Source: G963677325 sp963677325
GTDB taxonomy: Bacteria > Bacteroidota > Bacteroidia > Bacteroidales > Prolixibacteraceae
Length of the DNA: 64,000 nucleotides
Direction: 5' to 3'
Assembly: GCA_963677325.2 (NCBI GenBank)
Contig: CAXXGM010000006.1
Coordinates: 276,727 to 340,726, forward strand
Below the pieces are notes generated by a model. The model did no database searches, was not told the origin of the DNA, and was given only the letters and a program-made list of their open reading frames with translations. The position numbers were made by a program, and so were the translations under genes. The stretch's first letter is position 1. Each line of letters begins with the position of its first letter. This document shows, in pieces, positions 42,160-52,301 of this stretch.

Positions 42160-43509
42160 TCATTTTATCTTCTTCTTTATTTCCTCGGTTTCTTTTTCAT
42201 AGCCGGGCTTTTCCAGAAGGGCAAACATATTTTTCTTGTAAGCTTCCACCCCCGGCTGATCAAAAGGATTCACTCCCAGAAAATAGCCACTCATTCCACA
42301 GGCTTTTTCAAAGAAATAAATCAACTGTCCAAGATAGTACTCGTTTAATTGTGGAATTTCAATCCTCATATTAGGCACTCCACCGTCCACATGAGCTATC
42401 ATGGTACCCAGTTCAGCCATTTTATTGACTTCATCCAATCTTTTCCCTGCTAAGAAATTAAGCTTGTCAAGATTATCTTTATCTTCAGGAATACGGACTT
42501 CGTAATTAACATTCCGGATCGAAAGAACAGTTTCCATCAAAATCCTCTCCCCTTCCTGAATATATTGTCCCATGGAATGCAAATCGCTTGAGAAATCAAC
42601 ACTTGCAGGAAAAATACCCTTACCATCTTTCCCTTCGCTTTCCCCATACAATTGTTTCCACCATTCAGCAAAATAATGAAGTTTAGGGTTAAAATTTACC
42701 AATATCTCTATCTTCTTTCCTTTTTTATGAAGAATATTTCGAGCGGCAGCATATTGTGCAGCAGGATTATTTTCAAAAGGAACATCAGCTGCACAAAGTT
42801 TTTCCATATCCTTAGCACCCTGAACGAGTTCACGTATATTAAATCCAGCCACTGCAATAGGGAGTAATCCAACTGGTGTAAGAACCGAGTAGCGCCCTCC
42901 GATATCATCCGGAATGACATACATTTTATATCCTTCAGTTTTAGCCAGAGTATGCAAGGCTCCTTTTTCAGCGTCGGTAACAGCAATAATTCTTTTGCGT
43001 GCTTCATCCACTCCATATTTTTCTTCCAGATCCTGCTTCAAAAGACGGAAAGCCAAAGCAGGCTCAGTAGTCGTGCCTGACTTAGATATCACTACACAAG
43101 CCCATTCTTTTGTTTCCAGTAAATCACGCAGTTCGAAGAGATAATCTTCGCTGATATTCTGACCGGCAAAAACAATAGTCGGCACTTCAAAACTTCCCTT
43201 AATCTGAGCAAATGAATCTGTTAGTGCGTCAATCACCGCCTTGCTGCCCAGGTAAGATCCTCCAATTCCGATGACCACATAAATCTCAATATGCTTGGGC
43301 TGTAATTTAACTACCGATTTTTCTATGTCAGCTAATTCAGTATCCGATATTTCTGACGGAAGATTCACCCATCCAAGGAAATCATTCCCTTTTCCGGTCT
43401 TTTCATTCAAAGCGACATTGTATTGCTCGAGTTCCTTTTTACAGGATGATATTTCACTTTCTGTAACAAATCCGCTTACTCTGTCGAGCTGTAAAGAAAT
43501 ATTGTCCAT
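42160..43509 (-). CDS. pgi: Glucose-6-phosphate isomerase
   Basis: 449 residues, the normal bacterial short form. The sugar-phosphate SIS region reads VVISKSGTTTEPALAF, and DGKGIFPASVDFSSDL plus GVNPFDQPGVEAYK at the C-terminus are family motifs. Interconverts glucose-6-phosphate and fructose-6-phosphate. It follows gpsA and lysS on the same strand, a gene order frequent in Bacteroidota. Confidence 0.95.
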   Translation of the reverse strand: MDNISLQLDRVSGFVTESEISSCKKELEQYNVALNEKTGKGNDFLGWVNLPSEISDTELADIEKSVVKLQPKHIEIYVVIGIGGSYLGSKAVIDALTDSFAQIKGSFEVPTIVFAGQNISEDYLFELRDLLETKEWACVVISKSGTTTEPALAFRLLKQDLEEKYGVDEARKRIIAVTDAEKGALHTLAKTEGYKMYVIPDDIGGRYSVLTPVGLLPIAVAGFNIRELVQGAKDMEKLCAADVPFENNPAAQYAAARNILHKKGKKIEILVNFNPKLHYFAEWWKQLYGESEGKDGKGIFPASVDFSSDLHSMGQYIQEGERILMETVLSIRNVNYEVRIPEDKDNLDKLNFLAGKRLDEVNKMAELGTMIAHVDGGVPNMRIEIPQLNEYYLGQLIYFFEKACGMSGYFLGVNPFDQPGVEAYKKNMFALLEKPGYEKETEEIKKKIK

Positions 43510-43570
43510 CGATTTAAATTTATATTAGTTTTTAAGACTTTAGGCTTAAGACTTTAGACATAACGCTTCA

Positions 43571-43613
43571 TACTGCACTCATCACCCATCTCTCATCACT
43601 CATCACTCATCTC
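43571..43613. repeat. Short CACTCATCA octamer run
   Basis: CACTCATCACCCATCTCTCA and TCACTCATCACTCATCTCTT: variants of the 8-bp unit at 31811-31934, here in the gap between gpsA and pgi. Confidence 0.6.
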
Positions 43614-44618
43614 TTACCTAAGATGTTCCGTTAAAAGACGAATTTCAATTGCCGGAGAGATATTCTCATAAATGATGTTATAGACAGAATCTGTGATGGG
43701 CATATTAATATGGTATTGATTATTCAGTTCTTTAATGCATTTCGTGGCATAGTATCCTTCGGCTATCATATCCATTTCAAGCATAGCTGACCGGACCGTA
43801 TAGCCTTTCCCAATCATGGTACCAAAAGCCCTGTTCCTTGAAAATTGCGAATATCCTGTAACAAGAAGATCCCCCAGGTAAGCTGAAGATTTAATATCTC
43901 GGGTAATGGGATGTACGGTATCCACGAACCTTTTAATTTCCTGGATCGCGTTGGACATTAATACCGCCTGAAAATTATCACCGTAACGTAAACCATGTGA
44001 AATACCTGCAGCAATGGCCATGATATTTTTTAATACAGCCGAATATTCCGTGCCCCAGATATCATCTGAAATATGAGTTCTTAGGGATTGGCTTTCCAGC
44101 AACATGGCAAACTGGCGCGCTTTCTTGACATCGGGACTTGCAATGGTAAGATAGGAAAGAAGATCCCGCGCTACTTCCTCTGCATGACAAGGCCCTGCAA
44201 TTACACCAAACTGATCAAAGGGTACCTCATAAAACTCGTGAAAAAACTCTCCCACAACCAGGTTATCCTCCGGTATAATCCCTTTTATAGCAGAAACCAC
44301 AAACTTCTCTCCGATTTCAGCCGTAAAATGCGTCAGCGTATCTTTCAGAAATGCTGACGGAGTCACAAAAACCAGGATATCTGAATCTTCCACTATTCGA
44401 TTAATGTCAGAATAAAAATTAATCCGGTTCATATCAAATTCAACAGCCCGAAGATAATTGGGATTATGTCTGAACTTTTTAAAAAGTTCAATGGTCTCTT
44501 CCTTTCGGATAAACCAATTTAGTTCAGGTAAGTTATGGATAAGTAACTTAGCAAGAGCTGTAGCCCAGCTGCCACTTCCAATAATGGCAACCCTGCTTTT
44601 TTCATTAATTTCAGTCAT
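43614..44618 (-). CDS. gpsA: NAD(P)H-dependent glycerol-3-phosphate dehydrogenase
   Basis: 334 residues. Rossmann loop IIGSGSWATALAKLL (residues 13-26), VIAGPCHAEEVARD, and the catalytic Lys in WGTEYSAVLKNIMAIAAG. It makes sn-glycerol-3-phosphate for phospholipids. Nine base pairs separate it from lysS upstream, so they are one unit. Confidence 0.95.
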   Translation of the reverse strand: MTEINEKSRVAIIGSGSWATALAKLLIHNLPELNWFIRKEETIELFKKFRHNPNYLRAVEFDMNRINFYSDINRIVEDSDILVFVTPSAFLKDTLTHFTAEIGEKFVVSAIKGIIPEDNLVVGEFFHEFYEVPFDQFGVIAGPCHAEEVARDLLSYLTIASPDVKKARQFAMLLESQSLRTHISDDIWGTEYSAVLKNIMAIAAGISHGLRYGDNFQAVLMSNAIQEIKRFVDTVHPITRDIKSSAYLGDLLVTGYSQFSRNRAFGTMIGKGYTVRSAMLEMDMIAEGYYATKCIKELNNQYHINMPITDSVYNIIYENISPAIEIRLLTEHLR

Positions 44619-44627
44619 ACTGAAATG

Positions 44628-46349
44628 CTAATTTAACCAATTCGTTACTTCACTAATCGTAGGATTAATCAATCCAAGCTGATTTTTCTTGTTAAAACCA
44701 CAAAGATCATTAAAAAGTTTTGTTGGTTTAACTTCCTTTAGTTGGGAGACCTTTTTGTAACCCATTTTCCTTATTATCTCAACCCACTCACTGGGGATAC
44801 CTATCTTCTCAAATTTTTCGGCACTCTCCTCTTCGGCCTCCTTTTCAGGTTTCATCTGCGGAAAGAAAAGCACATCCTGTATAGAGGGAGAATTGGTCAT
44901 CATCATGGCTAACCGGTCCACTCCGATTCCCATTCCCGATGTCGGAGGCATACCGTATTCCAGAGCACGGATAAAATCCATGTCAATAAACATGGCCTCA
45001 TCATCTCCTTTTTCTGACAACCTGAGCTGTTCCTGGAACCTGTCCAGCTGATCGATCGGGTCGTTGAGTTCGGAATAAGCGTTACACAATTCCTTACCGT
45101 TTACCATCAGTTCAAACCTTTCGGTAAGTTCAGGATCATAACGGTGCTTTTTACACAAAGGGGACATCTCAACCGGGTAATCCATTATAAAGGTAGGTTG
45201 GATGTAATGACTTTCGCATTTTTCTCCAAAGATTTCATCGATCAATTTACCCTTACCCATCGTGGTGTCACATTCCACACCTAATTTCTGACATACTTCA
45301 CGAAGCTCCGATTCATCCATTTTTGAAATATCAATGCAGGTATGCTCTTTAATGGCATCGTACATGCTGATCCTTTTGTAAGGACGTTTGAAATCTATTT
45401 CATTTTCACCTACCTGGATCTTTGTCTTTCCATGCAATGTTAAAGCAACTCTTTCAATCATCTCTTCGGTGAAATCCATCATCCAGTGATAGTCCTTCAT
45501 GGCAACATAAATTTCCATCACGGTAAATTCAGGATTATGGGTACGGTCCATACCTTCGTTACGAAAATCCCTGGCAAATTCATACACTCCCTCAAAACCA
45601 CCGACAATCAGACGTTTTAAATAAAGTTCATTGGCAATTCTGAGGTAGAGGGGAATATTCAATGCATTGTGGTGGGTGATAAAAGGGCGTGCGGCAGCTC
45701 CCCCGGGGATCGGCTGAAGGACAGGCGTTTCCACTTCCAGGTAACCTCTTTCATTAAACATCTCACGCATGGTATTGATGATCTGCGTTCGTTTACGAAA
45801 TACTTCCCTTACCTCGGGATTGACAATCAAATCAAGGTATCTTTGACGGTATCTCTGCTCGGAATCAGTAAAAGCATCAAATGTCTTATCTTCTTTTTTC
45901 TTGACAACTGGTAAAGGACGAATGGATTTGCTTAAAATGGTGAATTCTTTAACATGAATGGTTGTCTCTCCCATTTGTGTATTGAAAACAAAGCCTTTAA
46001 CACCAATGATATCACCAATGTCCAGTAATTTTTTGAAAACCTCATTGTACAAGGTTTTGTCTTCTCCGGGACAGATTTCATCCCTGCTGAGATAGATCTG
46101 AATACGGCCGGTCTGATCCTGCAACTCGGCAAAAGTTACCTTTCCCATGATGCGCTGACCCATCAGACGGCCGGCAAAGGTTACATCATGAAAATTATTC
46201 TCCTCCGGATTATATTCTTTTAAGATCTGTTCTGCAGTTACATTGGTCTTATATTCAGCTGCCGGATAAGGATTTATACCCAAATCCCTCAGTTTTTGTA
46301 ATGAATTTCGACGGATTATTTCTTGTTCGCTTAGTTCTATATTACTCAT
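44628..46349 (-). CDS. lysS: Lysine--tRNA ligase, class II
   Basis: 573 residues. N-terminal OB-fold for anticodon binding (about 55-150), then the class II core with motif 2 FRNEGMDRTHNPEFTVME and motif 3 GMGIGVDRLAMM. About 70 extra residues follow the core (EWVEIIRKMGYKKVSQLKE), an extension seen in Bacteroidota. First gene of the lysS-gpsA-pgi unit. Confidence 0.97.
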   Translation of the reverse strand: MSNIELSEQEIIRRNSLQKLRDLGINPYPAAEYKTNVTAEQILKEYNPEENNFHDVTFAGRLMGQRIMGKVTFAELQDQTGRIQIYLSRDEICPGEDKTLYNEVFKKLLDIGDIIGVKGFVFNTQMGETTIHVKEFTILSKSIRPLPVVKKKEDKTFDAFTDSEQRYRQRYLDLIVNPEVREVFRKRTQIINTMREMFNERGYLEVETPVLQPIPGGAAARPFITHHNALNIPLYLRIANELYLKRLIVGGFEGVYEFARDFRNEGMDRTHNPEFTVMEIYVAMKDYHWMMDFTEEMIERVALTLHGKTKIQVGENEIDFKRPYKRISMYDAIKEHTCIDISKMDESELREVCQKLGVECDTTMGKGKLIDEIFGEKCESHYIQPTFIMDYPVEMSPLCKKHRYDPELTERFELMVNGKELCNAYSELNDPIDQLDRFQEQLRLSEKGDDEAMFIDMDFIRALEYGMPPTSGMGIGVDRLAMMMTNSPSIQDVLFFPQMKPEKEAEEESAEKFEKIGIPSEWVEIIRKMGYKKVSQLKEVKPTKLFNDLCGFNKKNQLGLINPTISEVTNWLN

Positions 46350-46937
46350 AATCTGGACCAGACTGAATTTTTAGTAAAAAAAGATTCGCAAAGTTACAAA
46401 AGTAAAAGTAACTTTAATAAACAATTTATAAAGTTTTCATACACGAAGAAGGCAGTGAATTATTGAATATGATATGAAATAAACCTCCTCTTATAGAATT
46501 TCACAATAGAATCAAAATTCCACTTCAATTGATCAAAAATACTTGTCATTCCCTCTATACCATGTTCGTACCAAGTCCGTACCAAGTCCGGTACAAGACT
46601 TGGTTTTTTCTTACCGTATAAGAGCAGAGGAAGTACGGCCTAATCACAGGGATAAAGCTAAGAAGATATGATTGCAAACCAACGGACAAAGACCATATAA
46701 CATTCAGTATATCTGTTACATAAACAGATATCAAATCGAATAAAACGACGCCATTTCAATATCGTATCTTGGTCTGTAGCAAACTCATTTTAAAATGTTT
46801 TAATTGATTATCAATGTCTTATCACCCCATATCTGAAATAAATAGGAATAATTTCATTTTTTACTTTCCCCACCTGCCACCAATTCGTATATTTGAGGAA
46901 ATTTAGTCAACTGACGTTACTTGAAGTAATCCGCACT
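46350..46937. other. Intergenic region with hairpin and recJ promoter
   Basis: No gene seen. CGTACCAAGTC is repeated at 46568 and 46579; its second copy pairs with GACTTGGT (46581-46604) and is followed by TTTTTT, a terminator-like hairpin. A -7 box TATATTTG lies at 46888-46895, about 45 bp before the recJ ATG. Confidence 0.55.
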
Positions 46938-48665
46938 ATGCAGAAGCACTGGAAGCTAAAAAAACAGGCCGATATAAATGATTCTAAACACTTGTCTGCA
47001 TCTTTGAATGTAGACATGACCATCGCCAATTTGCTGGTCCAGCGCGGAGTTAAAACATATGCAGAAGCCCATTCCTTCTTTCGCCCTAAACTCTCCGATC
47101 TTCATGACCCCTTTCTGATGAAGGATATGGATAAGGCCGTAGCCAGGATAAAACGGGCCATCGATGACAATGAAAAGGTTTTGATTTACGGAGACTATGA
47201 TGTGGATGGGACCACTTCGGTAGCCCTGATGTATACCTTTCTGAAGTCACGTCTCACCAACATGGATTATTACATACCTAACCGGTACATGGAAGGGTAT
47301 GGGGTTTCTACCATGGGAATAGATTATGCAGCCAGCAACAATTTTTCCCTGGTCATTGTCCTTGATTGTGGAATAAAAGCAGTTGAAAAAATAGCTTATG
47401 CCAAGAGTTTAGGACTGGATTTTATTATTTGCGACCATCATAATCCTGATGATAAAATTCCGGATGCAGTAGCAGTACTTGACCCCAAGCAACCCGGCTG
47501 TAATTATCCTTTTAAAGATCTTTCCGGCTGCGGAGTTGGCTTTAAATTGCTCCAGGGCTATTGCCTGAGTCAGGGAATCAATGAAGAAATCGTATATAAT
47601 CTGCTTGATCTGGTGGTTGTGAGCATTGCATCAGATATTGTTCCTCTGATAGGCGAAAACAGGGTACTAGCTTATTTTGGCCTTCAGAAACTCAATAAGA
47701 ATCCTTCAAATGGATTAAAAACCCTCATTCAGTATGCTGGAATTGAAGGTGAGATCAAAATTAATGATATCGTTTTTAAATTAGGTCCCAGGTTAAATGC
47801 CTCAGGAAGAATTGAGCATGGCAAAAAATCTGTTAAAATTCTTCTGGCTGAAGATGCTCAGGAACTAAATGAACTGGGAATAGAGATTAATTCCTATAAC
47901 GAGATCCGAAAGACGCTCGACCGCGACATTACTCAGGAAGCCCTGGAAATGATTGCCAGTAGCGAATTCTACGAAGGGCGAAAATCGACTGTTATTTACA
48001 ACCGGGACTGGCACAAAGGGGTAGTCGGAATAGTAGCATCCCGCCTTACAGAACATTATTACCGTCCCACAGTGGTATTAACCGAATCAAATGGGATGGC
48101 CACAGGGTCAGCCCGATCTGTCGGTGAATTTGATCTGTATGAGGCTATTGGTGCCTGTTCCGGTCTGCTTGAGTCTTATGGTGGTCACATGTATGCCGCA
48201 GGTCTTTCCATGAAACTTGAAAATGTGGCTGAATTCTCCAGACGCTTTGAGCAGGTGGTCAGGGATTCTATCACCAGCGAACAATTGATCCAGACAATTG
48301 ATATCGACGCCAAGATATCATTATCCGATATTTCTCCAAAGTTTCTGCGCCTGCTCAGACAATTTGAGCCTTATGGTCCGCACAATATGATGCCGGTTTT
48401 TATTACGGAGAATGTGCTGGATCATGGTTCAAGCAAAGCTGTCGGTAAAAATAATGATCACCTGAAATTAGATCTCATGGAAGCAAACCGCTCTTCTGCC
48501 GTATTTGGCGGCATTGCCTTTTCTCAGTCCAAACACCTGGAAATGATCAAGCAATTTCTTCCTTTTGATATCTGTTACGTTGTTACCGAAAATGAATATC
48601 GCGGTAAGACTTACCTTCAGCTAAATGTAAAAGATATAAGAGAAAGTGATCATTCCGGCAGTTAA
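46938..48665 (+). CDS. recJ: Single-stranded-DNA-specific exonuclease RecJ
   Basis: 575 residues from ATG 46938; an upstream TTG at 46893 overlaps the promoter box and is unlikely. DHH-family motifs: IYGDYDVDGTTSVAL (about residue 80), VLDCGIKA, CDHHNPDD and GCGVGFKL. The C-terminal DHHA1 part has ATGSARSVGEFDL and ESYGGHMYAAGLSM. Degrades single-stranded DNA 5' to 3' in repair and recombination. Confidence 0.95.
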   Translation: MQKHWKLKKQADINDSKHLSASLNVDMTIANLLVQRGVKTYAEAHSFFRPKLSDLHDPFLMKDMDKAVARIKRAIDDNEKVLIYGDYDVDGTTSVALMYTFLKSRLTNMDYYIPNRYMEGYGVSTMGIDYAASNNFSLVIVLDCGIKAVEKIAYAKSLGLDFIICDHHNPDDKIPDAVAVLDPKQPGCNYPFKDLSGCGVGFKLLQGYCLSQGINEEIVYNLLDLVVVSIASDIVPLIGENRVLAYFGLQKLNKNPSNGLKTLIQYAGIEGEIKINDIVFKLGPRLNASGRIEHGKKSVKILLAEDAQELNELGIEINSYNEIRKTLDRDITQEALEMIASSEFYEGRKSTVIYNRDWHKGVVGIVASRLTEHYYRPTVVLTESNGMATGSARSVGEFDLYEAIGACSGLLESYGGHMYAAGLSMKLENVAEFSRRFEQVVRDSITSEQLIQTIDIDAKISLSDISPKFLRLLRQFEPYGPHNMMPVFITENVLDHGSSKAVGKNNDHLKLDLMEANRSSAVFGGIAFSQSKHLEMIKQFLPFDICYVVTENEYRGKTYLQLNVKDIRESDHSGS

Positions 48666-48791
48666 TGTTTTATTCTCCTTTACGCGATTACCCTTGCAGT
48701 TGATTTGAGTTTAGAGTATTTTTAATGACGTAAATACATCTGATCAAAATGCAATCACTTTTTTACTGTTAGTGCAATTACACCAAAACCA

Positions 48792-49424
48792 TTGAATACG
48801 GATTTACAAAATATAATTAATAAATTAAGGAAAGAGCTCCAGAATCCATTACCCGGTAAAAGCGTACACCGACGAATGCTTTCTCCCGAACTAATACCTG
48901 AACCTTTGTCTCCGGATATTAATACCAGGCAGGGAAGTGTCCTCTTGTTATTATTTCCCCAGGACGAAAAATTAAGCTTTGTTCTTATACGCCGGCCTTC
49001 TTCCATGAAATATCATGCCGGCCAGATAGCTTTTCCAGGAGGAGGATTTGAACCGGCAGATAAAAATCTAAGTAACACCGCTATCCGGGAGACTACCGAG
49101 GAAATAGGAATTCAGAGCGATCTGATTGAAATTATAGGAGAATTGAGCCCTTTGTATGTAAAGGTCAGTAATTACACTGTCAGTGCATTTATCGGATGGA
49201 GTCAGACATCTCCCTCATTTAATTTCAATAAAGGTGAGGTGGATGCTTTATTCATTATTCCCCTTGAAAATCTTATCGAACGCAGCACCCTGCAATTTCA
49301 GGAGGTTGAAACACATCTGGGAACTAAAAAATTTCCTGGCTATCTTATTAACGGCATCTTTATCTGGGGGGCTACGGCTATGATCCTGACAGAATTTATT
49401 GAAATATATAAAAGAGTGATCTGA
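48792..49424 (+). CDS. Nudix hydrolase, CoA pyrophosphatase-like
   Basis: 210 residues with TTG start at 48792; no ATG in frame upstream, and starting at the first internal ATG (48876) would lose the first helix. Nudix box: AFPGGGFEPADKNL, then AIRETTEEIGI. The YRMLSPELIPEP-type lead (RRMLSPELIP) and HAGQIAFPGG resemble the NudL/CoA diphosphatase group. The Nudix box E residues are kept. Confidence 0.87.
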   Translation: MNTDLQNIINKLRKELQNPLPGKSVHRRMLSPELIPEPLSPDINTRQGSVLLLLFPQDEKLSFVLIRRPSSMKYHAGQIAFPGGGFEPADKNLSNTAIRETTEEIGIQSDLIEIIGELSPLYVKVSNYTVSAFIGWSQTSPSFNFNKGEVDALFIIPLENLIERSTLQFQEVETHLGTKKFPGYLINGIFIWGATAMILTEFIEIYKRVI

Positions 49425-49517
49425 ATATTTAAGATTAAGAATTCGGAATTAATAATAACTTTTTAATCCTGTATCATTCAGATATAACTCACATCTCACA
49501 ACTCATAACTTCCACCT

Positions 49518-51551
49518 CTAATCATAGAATGTCCATGACAATCCAAATCCAAGCAATGCCGGCTGTTCAGGGTAATTGGGAGTTCTGAAAGAACCTCCTT
49601 TTAACATAGAGGCGCCCAGATTGGAATATTTTACATAGAATCGCGTTCGCTTGATTTTAAGATCGACAAAAACATCCATCCAGGGATAATTTCCTATTTT
49701 TTCATTTCCCTGTACATGAAACATTCCAAGTGACGGATTATAATAATCTGCATAATAACTGGATTCATACCGGGTATCCAAACCAAAATGATAATTCAGA
49801 ACCTTTGCATAGATCCCTTTCAGGTAAATAGTATTCCTTGCCATCAATTGGGGAAGGTGCATATATTTCTGAGTGGTGGATTTCTGATAGGTTATCCAGT
49901 TCCTGATGTTCAGAATCCCGATTTTAAAATCTTTGTTGATAAAACCCTCTACAACAGAAAATCCGGAATTGGCCTGATCGGGCAAGGACAATTCATTCAT
50001 GTAGATAAAGTTATTTACAATACTGTACCTGAATCCGGCATTAAAACGTATCCCTGGATTTTCATAATCGGCTCCTAACCTTAATTCATAAGTTCTGTTA
50101 AAATTATTATTCCACTTAAAATGATTCGAATAATAATGATTATAGAAATAATCAGGAGTAATATTGTTCATACTTGCCGTCAGCTTGACAAATGAGGTAT
50201 CCTTTGCTGTGACGAAAGGTTTCTCCATTTTCCCATTAAGTTCAAAATCCCCCACCCGGTATCCCTGAATATAGTATTTGCCCGAGGCATCCCATTTCCA
50301 GAATTTCCCCTCGGTCCTGAATATGGATCCTCCAAGAAATGTATTGGTCAGATTATAGGATTGGGAAAGTCCAAGGGGTGGCATCCAGATGCCCGGTGTA
50401 TAAATCAGTTTTTCTCTTGGAAAAAAAACATTAATAAGATCATTACCGATGAAAGCTTGTTTTCCGAACGTAAATTTACGGTCAGGGGCCTCAACCGACT
50501 TAATGATAAATTTATTTGTTACTCTCCTCTCGCCCGACTCATCGCGCGTGGCCGGAGCACCTTCAACCCCAACAGTGGAATTGATATTGGGAGTAGCTCC
50601 CGCTCCGTAATAATATACGACTCCTCTGCCATCGGTGTACTGAAAGAAAGGATTTGGATCCAATTCTGTAAAATTCCTTGTATTAGTCGAATATTCAAAC
50701 GTGTGCATAAAAGCAACACGGGTGATAAAAGTCTGGAATGATTCATTTTTTTCCTTCACCTCTTTCCAGGTGCCTAATTTATATTGATGTGAGAGCAGAA
50801 AGAATGAATTTTTAGCCTCTGAATGGACACCATTTAACCATACTGCAATATTTTCCGGCTTCAGATCAGGATTTTCAATATCCTTGGGATTTGGTAACCC
50901 ACCGTTTTCCTGGTTACTAAATTTATTTTTCCCGACAGCAAACCATGCGTCGTACCGCTCTCCATTGTATGTGAGAGTAAAATTCAGACTGTTGTCTTTT
51001 GCTTCCTGGTTCAGATATTTTCCCTGAGAAGAAATTGAATTAAATAATAATCCAAAATTAAGTCTTGGAGTTACATTCTGCGTATGCAACACTCTCAGCC
51101 AGGTTTCTCCTTTGGGTTTATTGCTGAACCATTGTCCGTATCCCAATTCAGTAAAAGGTTTGGTTACATTGTAAAACCTTATATTTTCAGGCCAGATACC
51201 ATAAAGTTTGTAATTTCTCGTAAAGAGAAAATCATCGGGATTCCGGTCAGTTTGAAAAAAATCATTGCTCTTGTAAGAAGCGCCTAAATTTCCAAGTGTC
51301 TGAGCGGATATTAAATTCCTGAAAACAGGATTGTAGGAATGAAAATCATTTATAACAGTATCAAGTTTCACTTCTCTTCTCCGTGAAAAACCATCCACCA
51401 GATTGTAGTTATGCATCCGGAAAACCACTGTATCTTTCTTTGCAGGTGGCTGTTTTTCAGAAGGTTTCTGCTCATTCCGCAACTGAGAAAAGACCAGCTG
51501 AGAAGACAGACAAAACAGAACTATAAGAAATATTTTTGACTTAAATTTCAT
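49518..51551 (-). CDS. Putative outer-membrane porin
   Basis: 677 residues. Signal peptide (IFLIVLFCLSSQLVFSQ), a short Pro/Lys linker and a long beta-barrel region ending in aromatic WTFYD. Segments such as YGIWPENIRFYNVTKPFTEL and LRVLHTQNVTPRLNFGLLF match the Bacteroidota putative porin family (PF14121 type). Substrate unknown. Monocistronic. Confidence 0.78.
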   Translation of the reverse strand: MKFKSKIFLIVLFCLSSQLVFSQLRNEQKPSEKQPPAKKDTVVFRMHNYNLVDGFSRRREVKLDTVINDFHSYNPVFRNLISAQTLGNLGASYKSNDFFQTDRNPDDFLFTRNYKLYGIWPENIRFYNVTKPFTELGYGQWFSNKPKGETWLRVLHTQNVTPRLNFGLLFNSISSQGKYLNQEAKDNSLNFTLTYNGERYDAWFAVGKNKFSNQENGGLPNPKDIENPDLKPENIAVWLNGVHSEAKNSFFLLSHQYKLGTWKEVKEKNESFQTFITRVAFMHTFEYSTNTRNFTELDPNPFFQYTDGRGVVYYYGAGATPNINSTVGVEGAPATRDESGERRVTNKFIIKSVEAPDRKFTFGKQAFIGNDLINVFFPREKLIYTPGIWMPPLGLSQSYNLTNTFLGGSIFRTEGKFWKWDASGKYYIQGYRVGDFELNGKMEKPFVTAKDTSFVKLTASMNNITPDYFYNHYYSNHFKWNNNFNRTYELRLGADYENPGIRFNAGFRYSIVNNFIYMNELSLPDQANSGFSVVEGFINKDFKIGILNIRNWITYQKSTTQKYMHLPQLMARNTIYLKGIYAKVLNYHFGLDTRYESSYYADYYNPSLGMFHVQGNEKIGNYPWMDVFVDLKIKRTRFYVKYSNLGASMLKGGSFRTPNYPEQPALLGFGLSWTFYD

Positions 51552-51872
51552 AAGGTAACAAAGATATGAATTTTATAAAGATCGGAACAGAGAACAATTC
51601 ATTTGTCAGGCCCATAAATTTTAAGTAACAACTAATAATATTTAGATAAGAATAAATATTTTTGAGTATTAATTAAGTGCAAAGAATACAGGCCATTGCA
51701 TATCTTTATTATTTTTAAGTAAAAGCGATTGTAATAATTTAAATAAACTTGTATTTTTAATCCATGAATTGTTATTTTGCAACCAGAATCAAGATGTATT
51801 TTTGATTCATTTTTAAAAAGATATTTAACGAATAAAACTTGAGGATTAACCTTCTAATTATATTATAGAAAC
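51552..51872. other. AT-rich intergenic region
   Basis: 321 bp with no ORF of note. It probably holds the divergent promoters of the porin gene and the acidic protein gene. Confidence 0.5.
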
Positions 51873-52241
51873 ATGGCAATAAACAATAAAACCCGTTTAG
51901 TAAAAGACTACGACAAACTTCCTGTCGACATCCAGAATCAGATCAAAAATGCTTACCCACAGGGATTTGCAGATCACCTGATCACTTACATCGACGCAAA
52001 AGGAAAGGTAGTTTCCGCTCTTCCCTATGAAATCGGAGACTATTATTATCTTGTCCGCATGACCCTTCAAGAGGCTTATGATATTTCTGAAAACGATAAG
52101 GATTACGATGTGGAAGGGGTTCTGCATGATGAATTCCCTATCGGTGAATTCGAAGGTGAAGAAGACGATGACTCAGATGATATCAATGATATTCCTGATG
52201 AAACAACCGACGAAGACGATGATTCAGATGATGATTTCTAA
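51873..52241 (+). CDS. Conserved-looking acidic hypothetical protein
   Basis: 122 residues. Folded part about 1-85 (YDKLPVDIQNQIKNAYPQGF, EIGDYYYLVRMTLQEAYD), then a low-complexity Asp/Glu tail (EGEEDDDSDDIND ... DEDDDSDDDF). No function is known. The tail could mimic nucleic acid or bind basic proteins. Small soluble protein, own promoter region. Confidence 0.7.
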   Translation: MAINNKTRLVKDYDKLPVDIQNQIKNAYPQGFADHLITYIDAKGKVVSALPYEIGDYYYLVRMTLQEAYDISENDKDYDVEGVLHDEFPIGEFEGEEDDDSDDINDIPDETTDEDDDSDDDF

Positions 52242-52301
52242 TTGATTTTTCACTGGAACATTTAATTGAATTCAACCGGAAAACTTAGCCTGAATATTTC
52301 T

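Noticed and set aside
42127..42160. tRNA or small RNA gene downstream of pgi
   Set aside because: The short CATCAGCA repeats explain the structure and no cloverleaf was seen.
46893..46937. Upstream TTG start for recJ
   Set aside because: It overlaps the -7 box TATATTTG and would place the start before the likely transcript start.
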